Assembly (NCBI GenBank): GCA_963680875.1 | Contig: OY804589.1 | Span: forward strand, 3,906,001 to 3,970,000 | Source: Bathymodiolus brooksi | Taxonomy: Eukaryota > Mollusca > Bivalvia > Mytilida > Modiolidae | DNA: 64,000 bases | Direction: 5' to 3' | Part shown: in pieces, positions 11,945 through 24,756 of the stretch | Layout: each line of letters begins with the position of its first letter | Position numbering within the stretch: the stretch's first letter is position 1 | Program-made: the position numbers and the translations under genes | The notes under the pieces: model-generated | What the model saw: only the letters and a program-made list of their open reading frames with translations | What the model was told of the DNA's origin: nothing | Databases searched by the model: none

Positions 11945-12318
11945 AGATAAACATGCAGGAATTAAGGGTAAGGGGAGATAAATCTGTATCAGTTAACAGA
12001 GGGAGATAAATCTGTATCAGTTAACAGGGAGAGATAAGCATGCTGGAATTAAAAGTAAGGGAGATACATCTGTATCTGTTAACAGGGGGAGATAAATATG
12101 CTGGAATTAAAGGTAAGGGGAGATAAACATGATGGAATTAAAGGTAACGGGAGATAAATCTGTATCAGTTAACAAAGGGAGATAAACATGCTGATATTAA
12201 AGATAAGGGGAGATAAATCTGTATCGGTTAACAGGGGGAGATAAACATGCTGGAATTAAAGGTAATGGGAGATCAATCTGTATCAGTTAACAGGGGGAGA
12301 TAAACATGCTGGAATTAA
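11925..12318 (+). repeat. 60-bp tandem repeat, right block
   Basis: Repeats of CTGTATCAGTTAACAGGGGG / AGATAAACATGCTGGAATTAAAG / GTAAGGGGAG. Each full unit carries the exon-end plus GTAAGG-like junction of the ORF just upstream. The last unit breaks off at GGAATTAAAG, where the 311-bp array starts. Confidence 0.85.
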
Positions 12319-15300
12319 AGATGGACACAATTTTGAAAGGGGACCACCTAAGGATCATTTCAGCAAAGTTTGGTTGAGATTGGCTCAGTAGTTTCAGAGG
12401 AGAAGATTTTTTTTAAATTTCATCCCCCCTTTTTTCTAATTTGCATAATCGGTCAAAATCGGTAAAAGTTCAAAGTTCATAAAAAATCCCGTAATATATG
12501 TTAAAAAGCTCATCATTATGCTTATACAGTTCAAATTTGGGCACTTTCTGGCTTAAAATAGAGCAGTTTTTGCCATTTGAAGAAATTTATATTTTTAGTA
12601 ATGGCGGCCATCTTGGATACAGGACGGCGCTGACGGACACAAGTCTGAAAGGGGACCACCTAAGGATCATTTCAGCAAAGTTTGGTTGAGATTGGCTCAG
12701 TAGTTTCAGAGGAGAAGATTTTTTTTAATTCCATCTCCTCTTTTTTCTAATTTGGAAAATCGGTCAAAATCGGCAAAAGTTCAAAGTTCATAAAAAATCC
12801 CGTAATATATGTTAAAAAGCTCATCATTATGCTTATACAGTTCGAATTTGGGCACTTTCTGGCTTAAAATAGAGCAGTTTTGGCCATTTGAAGAAATTTC
12901 TATTTTTAGTAATGGCGGCCATCTTGGATACAGGACGGCGCTGACGGACACAATTTGGAAAGGGGACCACCTAAGGATCATTTCAGCAAAGTTTGGTTGA
13001 GATTGGCTCAGTAGTTTCAGAGGAGAAGATTTTTTTAAATTTCATCCCCCCTTTTTTCTAATTTGCATAATCTGTCAAAATCGGTAAAAGTTCAAAGTTC
13101 ATAAAAAATTCCGTAATGTATGTTGAAATGTTCATCATTATGCTTATACAGTTCAAATTTGGGCACTTTCTGGCTTAAAATAGAGCAGTTTTGGTCATTT
13201 GAAAAATAAAACATTTTTAGTAATGGCGGCCATCTTGGATACAGGACGGCGCTGACAGACCCAATTTTGAAAGGGGACCACCTAAGGATCATCTCAGCAA
13301 AGTTTGGTTGAGATTGGCTCAGTAATTTCAGAGGAGAAGAAAATGTTTTAATTCCATCCCTCCTTTTTTCTAATTTGCATAATCGGTCAAAATCGGCAAA
13401 AGTTCAAAGTTCATAAAAAATCCCGTAATATATGTTAAAAAGCTCATCATTATGCTTATACAGTTCAAATTTGGGCACTTTCTGGCTTAAAATAGAGCAG
13501 TTTTTGCCATTTGAAGAAATTTTTATTTTTAGTAATGGCGGCCATCTTGGATACAGGACGGCGCTGACGGACACAAGTTTGAAAGGGGACCACCTAAGGA
13601 TCATTTCAGCAAAGTTTGGTTGAGATTGGCTCAGTAGTTTCAGAGGAGAAGATTTTTTTTAATTCCATCTCCTCTTTTTTCTAATTTGGAAAATCGGTCA
13701 AAATCGGCAAAAGTTCAAAGTTCATAAAAAATCCCGTAATATATGTTAAAAAGCTCATCATTATGCTTATACAGTTCAAATTTGGGCACTTTCTGGCTTA
13801 AAATAGAGCAGTTTTTGCCATTTGAAGAAATTTCTATTTTTAGTAATGGCGGCCATCTTGGATAGAGGACGGCGCTGACGGACACAATTTTGAAAGGGGA
13901 CCATCTAAGGATCATTTCAGCAAAGTTTGGTTGAGATTGGCTCAGTAGTTTCAGAGGAGAAGATTTTTTTAAATTTCATCCCCCCTTTTTTCTAATTTGC
14001 ATAATCTGTCAAAATCGGTAAAAGTTCAAAGTTCATAAAAAATTCCGTAATGTATGTTGAAATGTTCATCATTATGCTTATACAGTTCAAATTTGGGCAC
14101 TTTCTGGCTTAAAATAGAGCAGTTTTGGTCCTTTGAAAAAAAAAATATTTTTAGTAATGGCGGCCATCTTGGATACAGGACGGCGCTGACAGACCCAATT
14201 TTGAAAGGGGACCACCTAAGGATCATCTCAGCAAAGTTTGGTTCAGATTGGCTCAGTAGTTTCAGAGGAGAAGAATTTTTTTTAATTCCATCCCTCCTTT
14301 TTTCTAATTTGCATAATCGGTCAAAATCGGCAAAAGTTCAAAGTTCATAAAAAATCCCGTAATATATGTTAAAAAGCTCATCATTATGCTTATACAGTTC
14401 CAATTTGGGCACTTTCTGGCTTAAAATAGAGCAGTTTTGGCCCTTTGAAGAAATTTCTATATTTAGTAATGGCGGCCATCTTGGATACAGGACGGCGCTG
14501 ACGGACACAAGTTTGAAAGGGGACCACCTATGGATCATTTCAGCTAAGTTTGGTTGAGATTGGCTCAGTAGTTTCAGAGGAGAAGATTTTTTTAAATTTC
14601 ATCCCCTCTTTTTTCTAATTTGGAAAATCGGTCAAGATCGGCAAAAGTTCAAAGTTCATAAAAAATTCCGTAATATATGTTAAAAAGCTCATCATTATGC
14701 TTATACAGTTCGAATTTGGGCACTTTCTGGCTTAAAATAGAACAGTTTTGGCCATTTGAAGAAATTTCTATTTTTAGTAATGGCGGCCATCTTGGATACA
14801 GGACGGCGCTGACGGACACAATTTTGAAAGGGGACCACCTAAGGATCATCTCAGCAAAGTTTGGTTGAGATTGGCTCTGTAGTTTCAGAGAAGATTTTTT
14901 TTAAATTTCATCCCCCCTTTTTTCTAATTTGCATAATCGGTCAAAATCGGTAAAAGTTCAAAGTTCATAAAAAATCCCGTAATATATGTTAAAAAGCTCA
15001 TCATTATGCTTATACAGTTCAAATTTGGGCACTTTCTGGCTTAAAATAGAGCAGTCTTGGCCATTTGAAGAAATTTCTATTTTTAGTAATGGTGGCCATC
15101 TTGGATACAGGACGGCGCTGAGGGACACAATTTTGAAAGGGGACCACCTAAGGATCATTTCAGCAAAGTTTGGTTGAGATTGGCTCAGTAGTTTCAGAGG
15201 AGAAGATTTTTTTTAATTCCATCTCCTCTTTTTTCTAATTTGGAAAATCGGTCAAAATCGGCAAAAGTTCAAAGTTCATAAAAAATCCCGTAATATATGT

Positions 15301-18055
15301 TAAAAAGCTCATCATTATGCTTATACAGTTCGAATTTGGGCACTTTCTGGCTTAAAATAGAGCAGTTTTGGCCATTTGAAGAAATTTCTATTTTTAGTAA
15401 TGGCGGCCATCTTGGATACAGGACGGCGCTGACGGACACAATTTTGAAAGGGGACCACCTAAGGATCATTTCAGCAAAGTTTGGTTGAGATTGGCTCAGT
15501 AGTTTCAGAGAAGATTTTTTTTAAATTTCATCCCCCCTTTTTTCTAATTTGCATAATCGGTCAAAATCGGTAAAAGTTCAAAGTTCATAAAAAATTCCGT
15601 AATATATGTTAAAAAGCTCATCATTATGCTTATACAGTTCAAATTTGGGTACTCTCTGGCTTAAAATAGAGCAGTTTTTGCCATTTGAAGAAATTTATAT
15701 TTTTAGTAATGGCGGCCATCTTGGATACAGGACGGCGCTGACGGACACAATTTTGAAAGGGGACCACCTAAGGATCATTTCAGCAAAGTTTGGTTGAGAT
15801 TGGCTCAGTAGTTTCAGAGGAGAAGATTTTTTTTAATTCCATCTCCTCTTTTTTCTAATTTGGAAAATCGGTCAAAATCGGCAAAAGTTCAAAGTTCATA
15901 AAAAATCCCGTAATATATGTTAAAAAGCTCATCATTATGCTTATACAGTTCGAATTTGGGCACTTTCTGGCTTAAAATAGAGCAGTTTTGGCCATTTGAA
16001 GAAATTTCTATTTTTAGTAATGGCGGCCATCTTGGATACAGGACGGCGCTGACGGACACAATTTGGAAAGGGGACCATCTAAGGATCATTTCAGCAAAGT
16101 TTGGTTGAGATTGGCTCAGTAGTTTCAGAGGAGAAGATTTTTTTAAATTTCATCCCCCCTTTTTTCTAATTTGCATAATCTGTCAAAATCGGTAAAAGTT
16201 CAAAGTTCATAAAAAATTCCGTAATATATGTTGAAATGTTCATCATTATGCTTATACAGTTAAAATTTGGGCACTTTCTGGCTTAAAATAGAGCAGTTTT
16301 GGTCATTTGAAAAAAATTATATTTTTAGTAATGGCGGCCATCTTGGATACAGGACGGCGCTGACAGACCCAATTTTGAAAGGGGACCACCTAAGGATCAT
16401 CTCAGCAAAGTTTGGTTGAGATTGGCTCAGTAGTTTCAGAGGAGAAGAATTTTTTTTAATTCCATCCCTCCTTTTTTCTAATTTGCATAATCGGTCAAAA
16501 TCGGCAAAAGTTCAAAGTTCATAAAAAATCCCGTAATATATGTTAAAAAGCTCATCATTATGCTTATACAGTTCGAATTTGGGCACTTTCTGGCTTAAAA
16601 TAGAGCAGTTTTGGCCATTTGAAGAAATTTCTATTTTTAGTAATGGCGGCCATCTTGGATACAGGACGGCGCTGACGGACACAATTTGGAAAGGGGACCA
16701 TCTAAGGATCATTTCAGCAAAGTTTGGTTGAGATTGGCTCAGTAGTTTCAGAGGAGAAGATTTTTTTAAATTTCATCCCCCCTTTTTTCTAATTTGCATA
16801 ATCTGTCAAAATCGGTAAAAGTTCAAAGTTCATAAAAAATTCCGTAATATATGTTGAAATGTTCATCATTATGCTTATACAGTTAAAATTTGGGCACTTT
16901 CTGGCTTAAAATAGAGCAGTTTTGGTCATTTGAAAAAAATTATATTTTTAGTAATGGCGGCCATCTTGGATACAGGACGGCGCTGACAGACCCAATTTTG
17001 AAAGGGGACCACCTAAGGATCATCTCAGCAAAGTTTGGTTGAGATTGGCTCAGTAGTTTCAGAGGAGAAGAATTTTTTTTAATTCCATCCCTCCTTTTTT
17101 CTAATTTGCATAATCGGTCAAAATCGGCAAAAGTTCAAAGTTCATAAAAAATCCCGTAATATATGTTAAAAAGCTCATCATTATGCTTATACAGTTCGAA
17201 TTTGGGCACTTTCTGGCTTAAAATAGAGCAGTTTTGGCCCTTTGAAGAAATTTCTATTTTTAGTAATGGCGGCCATCTTGGATACAGGACGGCGCTGACG
17301 GACACAATTTTGAAAGGGGACCACCTAAGGATCATCTCAGCAAAGTTTGGTTGAGATTGGCTCAGTAGTTTCAGAGAAGATTTTTTTAAAATTTCATCCC
17401 CCCTTTTTTCTAATTTGCATAATCGGTCAAAATCGGTAAAAGTTCAAAGTTCATAAAAAATCCCGTAATATATGTTAAAAAGCTCATCATTATGCTTATA
17501 CAGTTCAAATTTGGGCACTTTCTGGCTTAAAATAGAGCAGTCTTGGCCATTTGAAGAAATTTCTATTTTTAGTAATGGTGGCCATCTTGGATACAGGACG
17601 GCGCTGAGGGACACAAGTTTGAAAGGGGACCACCTAAGGATCATTTCAGCAAAGTTTGGTTGAGATTGGCTCAGTAGTTTCAGAGGAGAAGATTTTTTTT
17701 AAATTTCATCCCCCCTTTTTTCTAATTTGCATAATCGGTGAAAATCGGTAAAAGTTCAAAGTTCATAAAAAATCCCGTAATATATGTTAAAAAGCTCATC
17801 ATTATGCTTATACAGTTCGAATTTGGGCACTTTCTGGCTTAAAATAGAGCAGTTTTGGCTATTTGAAAAAAATTCTATTTTTAGTAATGGCGGCCATCTT
17901 GGATACAGGACGGCGCTGACGGACACAATTTTGAAAGGGGACCACCTAAGGATCATTTCAGCAAAGTTTGGTTGAGATTGGCTCTGTAGTTTCAGAGAAG
18001 ATTTTTTTTAAATTTCATCCCCCCTTTTTTCTAATTTGCATAATCAGTCAAAATG
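12319..18055. repeat. 311-bp tandem array, about 18 copies
   Basis: Unit of 309-312 bp containing AATGGCGGCCATCTTGGATA, then CAGGACGGCGCTGACGGACA, AAAGGGGACCACCTAAGGAT, GCAAAGTTTGGTTGAGATTG and TTTCAGAGGAGAAGATTTTT. Several variant types alternate (for example GACAGACCCAATTTTG versus GACGGACACAATTTTG), so blocks of several units were amplified together; 15889-16511 and 16512-17134 are near-identical two-unit blocks. The 63- and 66-residue ORFs recurring every 311 bp on both strands are by-products. The core resembles that of the arrays at 23330-24060 and 21900-22835. Confidence 0.93.
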
Positions 18056-18655
18056 GGTTATGGGATTTACTTCAAAATTGCAGTGTAGGTAGATCTTGAT
18101 ATGCTGCACATTTTTGCAATAAACTTAACATCTATCTCTAAATATTTTTTTGAAATACAAGACGAAAAGTATTAAAATTAAAAAAAAATTGATGAAAAAA
18201 GGGCAATAACTCCAAGATGGGTAATCAAATTTACTTCAAAATTGCAGGGTAGGTAGATCTTGACATGCTGAACATGTTTGCAGTTTCAACTTACCATCTG
18301 TCTCTAATAGTTTTTGAAATAAAGGACGAAAAGTATTAAAATTTTGAAAATTTGATGAAAAAAGGGAAATAACTCCAAAATGAGTAATGGGATTTACTTC
18401 AAAATTGCAGGGTGGGTAGATCCTTGATATGCCGCACATTTTTGCAATTAAAGTTAACTTTTATCTCTTATAGTTTTTGAAATATAAGACGAAAAGTATT
18501 AAAATTTTACAAATTTGATGAAAAAAGGGCAATAACACCAAGATGGGTAATCAGATTTACTTCAAAATTGCAGGGTAGGTAGATCTTGATGTGCTGATCA
18601 TTTTTACCCCAAATCAGATTTTTGATATTATTAACGGTTTTTGAGTTATTACCCA
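18056..18655. repeat. 160-bp tandem repeat, about 3.7 copies
   Basis: Units marked by AATAACTCCAAGATGGGTAA and ATTTACTTCAAAATTGCAGG, spaced about 160 bp (18205, 18365, 18526). It follows the 311-bp array directly and looks like a second core-repeat block of the same composite element. Confidence 0.8.
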
Positions 18656-18905
18656 AAACCTGCAATTTTACCATATGTTCTATTTTTAGTAACAGCGGCC
18701 ATGTTGGTTGGTGCACGGCATCACCGGACACAATTTTGAAACTAGACACCCTAGTGATGATTCAGACCAAGTTTGGTTTCCATTGGTCTAGTACTTTCAG
18801 AGGAGAAGATTTTTGAAAAAGTTTACGACATACGACGAACAACGACGACGGATGCCAAGTGATGGCAATAGCTCACATGACCCTTTTGAGCTAAAAATGT
18901 ATATA
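18656..18905 (+). mobile_element. Terminal segment of a Helitron/pearl-like element with an end hairpin
   Basis: A single diverged unit (ACAGCGGCCATGTTGGTTGG ... TTTCAGAGGAGAAGATTTTT) followed by ACGGATGCCAAGTGATGGCA and a perfect 7-bp stem, TAGCTCA...TGAGCTA, with an 11-nt loop. An end hairpin after a core-repeat block is typical of non-autonomous Helitron/Helentron relatives and bivalve pearl-type elements. No canonical CTRR end is obvious, so the class is inferred. Confidence 0.5.
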
Positions 18906-19198
18906 CATGTAGTTGAAATACTACTTACTTGACATTAAAAAAATAATCAATCACCCATTCATTTCAACCAAATTTGTCACATTCGCAAGGCATGCATATC
19001 CATATGAATTCCTGTGACACATTAAAAAACATTCCTGCAGCAAGCCAATTATTTATTTGATATGAAAAGAAATCCAAGGAATGTTTTGTGTAGTGTAGTA
19101 TACAGACGATGTATAACACGGACTTTGGTGTAATTGGTTGATTTTCCTGTGAATTCTCAAGCCATTTCAAATGAATGAATTATTTTTTGCTTAGCTGT
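18906..19198. other. AT-rich stretch, nothing recognised
   Basis: No gene or repeat signature visible. Confidence 0.5.
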
Positions 19199-19450
19199 TG
19201 TAGCATAAAACCTCTCCATGCGAGATAAAGCAAGAAATATGAGATTCGTATCCTTTCTACTATATAAATCCTTGCACCACTTAAATTGTGAGCTTGAACC
19301 CCATTCATGGTGAGGTGTACTCAACAAAATATTATGTGATAAAGTTTGTCAGTGACTTGCGACAGGTCTGTGGATTTCTCTGAGTACTCCAATTTCTGCC
19401 ACAAAAGTAATAACTGAAATATTTTTGAAAGTGGTGTAAAACACCTAACC
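19199..19450 (+). mobile_element. Dispersed-repeat fragment joined to a 5'-truncated SINE
   Basis: 19199-19275 matches 8752-8825 and 26289-26355 (ATATAAATCCTTG at the end). It joins a SINE copy lacking its A-box half: GTGAGCTTGAACCCCATTCA, GACTTGCGACAGGTCTGTGG, and tail GTGGTGTAAAACACC. The fusion implies the SINE inserted into, or recombined with, the dispersed repeat. Confidence 0.6.
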
Positions 19451-20758
19451 TCCAATGGACAAATGATGGATCAAAAGTTTGTGTATGTAGTGTAACACCT
19501 TTGGGTCATAATGTGGCATATCTTTACAAGTACCAATAATACTACAACAATATTGTTTCCCATACAATTCTGGGAACTGATATACACATATCATGTCATT
19601 AAACAATGTACTGAAAAAGAAAAAACTTCACTTTCAAATGTTTTATTAACAATTAAATTAAATTTATCTCCATGATCTCAAAATTATGTTTCAGTGTTTA
19701 CTGCATCTTAATATGTACATGTAGGTATGGCTGAATCCTGATTTCTTGTCTGAACTGAAAACTACAATTATTCATGTGTTTCTGAATCATTAAATAAATA
19801 TTCAATCACTTAATTAATCACATTTTTCTGTCTTTGATCACTGAATATTGAATCCAAAATATCCATACCATTGTATTCTTTGGATTTATACATGAAAAAT
19901 CGCAAGTCGACTATGAGGAATCAAACACATTTTTGTATAGATAATCTTGTATAATGTCTCCTATTCACTACCACATGTAATACACACAGATTCTACACAA
20001 TACAAACAACTCCAAAATTATATTTCATCGATTACTTCTGATCATGCAAATGTATGAGTATATATCTGGGTTCTTTTTAAGTCAAATATTTCTGTTCCTT
20101 TAAAATTTATGCTGATTCTTCTGTGGTATTTATATCTTCTTTGAGTTTAAATCATCCATTGTTTTTTTTCTGTGTTAACTCTGAAAAAAATACTAAGTTA
20201 GTCAAAGGACTCACTTGTACATGTATCAAACTAAATTTATTAGACAATTTCAACATTTCCACCTTAAATAAACAAAAATATAGAGTGAAAAAAATAGGCT
20301 CCAGGGAGTCTGTTCTCATTCACCAGAGATGTTAGGTATTAAAATGTTGTCTTTTGAAAGGAAACTGCAAGAACAAACTTGATCTGTGTATTATTCAAAT
20401 TCTAAATTAATGCAATAATCAGATGGACTTAATAACACAGAGAAACCAATAAGCATCTCCCGAGGGTCCAGCAAATCATGTGTGTGAAATTTTGTCAGAA
20501 ATTAATGATATAAATTAAATTTTTGCCAAAAAATGGGGGTAGGGGCAAAAACATCAATATTCTTCGTAACTAATGAACAATGGGGTCCATCTACGATTTT
20601 TCACTAATAGGTGGCATATGTGTTCTATCAGTTATTACTTTCGGAACTCCTCGGCAAGCATCAATAACGTAACTAATGTAAACTACGATATTGATTTATA
20701 TATATTCGTGTAAAATGCTACAAATGCTGTGCTTAACAAGTGAAGGGTAGCTATCAAG
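19451..20758. other. Non-coding AT-rich region
   Basis: No credible ORF; the 70-codon ORF at 20123 is low-complexity. No tandem structure seen. Confidence 0.5.
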
Positions 20759-20773
20759 TAGACTGACCATGCG

Positions 20774-20881
20774 ATGAGAGGTCTGTGGACGCCAGGGAAA
20801 TACGACGTGGTTTGCTCGGCCCATTTCAAGGACATTGGCTTCAGTGTCGGAATTATTATGTTAGATGTCTTCCAGTGTTGA
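20774..20881 (+). pseudogene. Fragment resembling the C-terminal half of a THAP zinc finger
   Basis: Short ORF reading RGLWTPGKYDVVCSAHFKD. The spacing W-x-P, then VCSAHF, fits the invariant Trp/Pro and Cys-x2-His of THAP (C2CH) domains, which occur in P-type transposases and in host DNA-binding proteins. Only 36 codons are open, with a stop before the Met, and the N-terminal C-x2-4-C half is not visible. A short chance match cannot be excluded. Confidence 0.3.
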
Positions 20882-20884
20882 TTG

Positions 20885-21895
20885 AATAAAACGTTTATAT
20901 TACATTTACTTAAGGAATGGCTCCTCTAAGCATAGTGTTCAATATATTTAATCAGACATAAAGCACTCAAATATAACCATTTCACTACTGAGGTTTTTTT
21001 TTAGAATAAAAATCGTTTATCTTCCACTATGTCCAAATTTTTCTTAAAGTACAAAATGTAGACCTGAATACACCTCAGCTCAGGCCTAAACATATTGCTT
21101 GCTTAGGCTAACTCGACCCTACTTAAAATTGAGTGCCTATTCTAGCTATTTTATTAGTTTTTCTCAACAAGCACAGTCAAAGCTGGAACATCTGCATGCC
21201 GATATATCCAATGCAAACAAATAAAAAGAATTTCCTAGTCACGCTACCTAACCTTTTTCACAGGGTTACCGGTAACCCTAAACACACAATTATGTTCTTA
21301 GGTCTCATATGCATGTATCTTTTACCTCATGTATGTATAAAACAATATTTTTGATCTACCTGATGTGTGAAAAAAAATTACTGACACAAACAATCCCCCC
21401 TCCTCCCTTCACTAATATAATTATTGGTGTCTAATAAAGAAAACAAGTCAGTGGGAAGACATGTCACTCAACTCAGGAACATTAATGAATATTCTGATTC
21501 CTAGTCGGCCAGTCTTTGTTCTTACTCCTTAATAATGCATGCTTTAATAGCAGAGAAGCAACACATACCAATTTTATAGTCTTTGGTTTGACCAGACTGG
21601 GGCTCTATCCCATGGATTTAAAATACTCAAGGTGAGCTTGCTAAATTTCTGTGGTCGTATAAAAATCACTCTAAAAAAGGAGCAGTCCTTGAAAACTTTC
21701 ACTAAGCTAGGAACTTGTGCCCAAGTTGCTTAGTTGAAATTAGTTAATACAGTCAATATGATCCAGCACACATTAAAAAGTTCATAGATTAGCTTCCAGT
21801 CAGATTTGAACTAACATCTTTTCAACTTTATTGAAATGTACTACCTTGTACTATAGAAGCCATAATAATTGTAATGTTACACAAAGTACACATAC
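20885..21895. other. Non-coding AT-rich region
   Basis: No gene signature. GGTTACCGGTAACC near 21265 is a 14-bp perfect palindrome. Confidence 0.5.
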
Positions 21896-22835
21896 AGATA
21901 AACTAGAACTGTGAGTGACCTCACTGAGTGGTACCCCCCACTTGCAATAATATGATGTTCAAACTTTGGAATACAGATATATTAGCAAGTTACCTATGAA
22001 AAAAAATAATTATACGAGAATTTTTTTTTTAAATTATCTCCCTTTCTACATTTTGGAAAGCAAATATCCAGATGTTAAAAGGTCAATTAAATTCTTATTT
22101 CATTCAGGAATAGTTACGCTTACATCACCTTCCAAATTTTTGACAGGAACCATATTCCTTCATGCACATCTGCAGGCTGTGTATTACAACTGTGTAAAGT
22201 TTCATTTAAATCCAATGAGCCGTTTAGGAGGAGTTGCGCTTACAAGCCCATCTCTCCATACAGAACCTATTTCAGAGTATAAGTTAAATTATCTCCCCTT
22301 TCAAATTTTGGACAGGAACCATATTCCTTCATACACATCTCCAGTTAGTGTATTACAACTGTGTAAAGTTTCATAAAAATCCAATAAGCTGTTTAGGAGG
22401 AGTTGCACTTACAAGGTACATGCCCTCCTTCTTTTCATGAAAGTACAAGTTGAATTATCTCCCCTTCCAAATTTTGGAGAGCGACCATATTTCTTCATGC
22501 ACATCTGCAGGTAGTGTACTACAACTGTGTAAAGTTTCACAAAAATCCAATAGGCCGCTTAGGAGGAGTTGCGCTTACAAGGTACACGACCCCCCCCTTT
22601 TCGTGAAAGTATAAGTTGAATTATCTCCCCTTCTAAATTTTAGACAGCAACGGTATTCCTTCATGCACATCTGCAAGTTGTGTACTACAACTGTAAAGTT
22701 TCATAAAAATCCAATAAGCCGTTTAGGAGGAGTTGTGCTTGCAAGGTGCATGGATGGACAGACGGACGGACAGACGGACAGGGTGATTCCTATATACCCT
22801 CCAAACTTTGTTTGCAGTGGGTATAATAAAACTCT
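21896..22835 (+). mobile_element. Helitron/pearl-like element with four 165-bp core repeats
   Basis: Head ACTAGAACTGTGAGTGACCT; then about four units of about 165 bp marked by CATGCACATCTGCAGG (22163, 22332, 22497, 22662) with AAAGTTTCATAAAAATCCAA and TTTAGGAGGAGTTGCGCTTA; then GGACAGACGGACGGACAGAC; then an end with a 7-bp stem, TATACCC...GGGTATA. The 'core repeats, tail, end hairpin' plan matches non-autonomous elements widely seen in bivalves. No transposase is encoded. The 136-codon ORF inside is a by-product. Confidence 0.6.
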
Positions 22836-23329
22836 CAAACGAGTACTTCAAAAGCATCATGTACAAAGGATTGTATTTAAGACATATTATTAACTACAGA
22901 TTTACATGTATTTTAATCTTCACCATACATATGTAGGATGGTTAAATGTTTAAATTGTGTATTCATTGACACTGGTTTAGATTATATCAGGTAATAATAT
23001 TCATTAAAAAGTTGCTAGTGTTTTCGTGATTCATGAAACCTTTTTTTTCTCGAGCTACTGTTAGTAGTGACTGGCCCCTCCTCTTAAATAGTCTTAAAAG
23101 GGTCAATATATTACCTTAATAACAATATATGATATAAATATACTAATACAGGTATAACATGACAAATATCTAATGGCTGACAAAAAATTACGAATACCTA
23201 GATAAACTGAAGGTTGAGATGCACAAACAGTTAACACAACTAAAAATCCGGACCAACATGAACCCAGACGCTCCATGATATGAGTCTGCAGTTCGAACTT
23301 CACTAAAACCACTTCATGGGCGAAAGAGC
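22836..23329. other. Non-coding stretch
   Basis: No gene or repeat recognised between the two core-repeat elements. Confidence 0.45.
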
Positions 23330-24060
23330 TGGGGGCAATTGCCCTCCCTACTTTGAAAAATTGAAGGGGGAGGGGGTGAAATGAGCAATCTTTATAGCGG
23401 ACCTTCCATAGATGCTTCCTACCCAGTTTCGGATCGGGACAAAGTGAACAATCTTTAAAGAGCAACTTCCATATATGCTTCCTACCAAATTTCAGTTCAT
23501 TTGGGACAGTGGTTTCAGAGGAGAAGATTTTTTAGAAATCAACCAATCAAAAACAAGAATGGCCTGTGGTGGCCATGTTTGTTAACGGATCGGAACTAAA
23601 TGAGCAATCTTTATAGAGGACCTTCCAAGGATGCTTCCTACCAAGTTTTGATTCATTTGGCCAGGCGGTTTCGGAGGAGAAAATTTTTTAAAAATCAACC
23701 AATCAGAAATAAGAATGGACTGTGGTGGCCATATTTGTTAGCGGATCGCGACGAATTGAGCAATTGTTAATAGAGGACCTTCCGTAGATGCTTCCTACCA
23801 AGTTTCGGTTCATTTGGTTAAGCGGTTTCAGGAGAAGATTTAAAAAAATTGACCAATCAGAAACAATAATTGCCTGTGGTGGCCATGTTTGTTAATGGAT
23901 CGGGACAAAATGAGCAATATTTATAAAGGACCTTTCATAGATGCTTCTTACCAAGTTTGAGTTCATTTGGCTGAGGGGTTTCAGAGGAGAAGATGAAAAT
24001 GTGAAAAGTTAACGGATGATGGATGCCAAGCTTAAGTGATGGCAAAAGCTCACATTGCTA
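23330..24060 (+). mobile_element. Core-repeat array (about 154 bp x 4) with the shared end sequence
   Basis: Units marked by GGACCTTCCATAGATGCTTC and CTACCAAGTTTCGGTTCATT, then TTTCAGAGGAGAAGATTTTT, then AATGGCCTGTGGTGGCCATG; spacing 154-155 bp (23602, 23757, 23911). It ends ATGGATGCCAAGCTTAAGTG, then ATGGCAAAAGCTCACA, the same end as at 18850-18880 but without a full hairpin. Confidence 0.65.
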
Positions 24061-24756
24061 AAAAAGTTGCAACCTCAGAAACGCTTTAATGAACGAAAAT
24101 ATCAATATTTGATATATAAGAACAAAAATCACTCCGGACCGGACACGTAAAAATTATCGGATATCAATTTGGCACCAAATTTAAACTTGTCTTTTGTGCA
24201 AAATACGATAGAGGACTTAATTTAGGCTTTTGGGAAATATTGAAACCTTTGAAATGGATAAATATTACAAGACAAATGGCTGAAAATATCCACTAAAATT
24301 TTTATTTCTCTGTGAATTTAAATAAAATACTTTGCTTTATTTATATAAAAAAAATAAATTCTACAAAATGTTTACTTCAAAGCAGACTTCTTTTAACAAA
24401 CAATGTTCAGAAAAATATATATACAGTTACTAAAACGAGAAATAGAAAATTGGTAGCCTTTGGTTGAAAGCAACCACTGCAGGAAAAGCTTGATATTTTT
24501 GTGAGAGAATAGACAATTAGCTTGCCAATTGATATAATAATAAACATGTGAAATTATTTTTGTTTTTATTCGGGCCAGTAAATTTGCATTCAAACTCCTG
24601 AATTCTAAAACTCAAGAGTCTGAATGACTTGTGGGTCAAAAAGTTTTTCGTGAAGACTGCTAAAGTGTGCACACAACACATTTCTAGAATAATTTTCATC
24701 AGCTGATTGTCAAAAGATTGGAAAGCCAAATAATGTTAAAGTTTTAAAGATATTTA
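24061..24756. other. Non-coding AT-rich region
   Basis: Two overlapping short minus-strand ORFs (24393-24729) have no recognisable similarity and AT-driven composition. Nothing else seen. Confidence 0.5.

Larger units (their letters stand above)
9245..12304. repeat. Large inverted repeat, right arm
   Basis: Reverse complement of 4592-8156. It is about 500 bp shorter, mostly because its 30-bp array has about 12 units rather than about 30, but it has one extra 39-bp unit. Its outer edge abuts the 311-bp array within the 60-bp repeat. Confidence 0.93.

Noticed and set aside
12498..17975. Repeated 63- and 66-residue ORFs every 311 bp as a gene family
   Set aside because: They appear on both strands at once, with no conserved protein features, and follow the DNA repeat exactly.
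22663..23465. ORFs at 22663-22893 and 23103-23465
   Set aside because: They overlap core-repeat arrays and low-complexity sequence, and their frames carry no protein-like conservation between repeat units.
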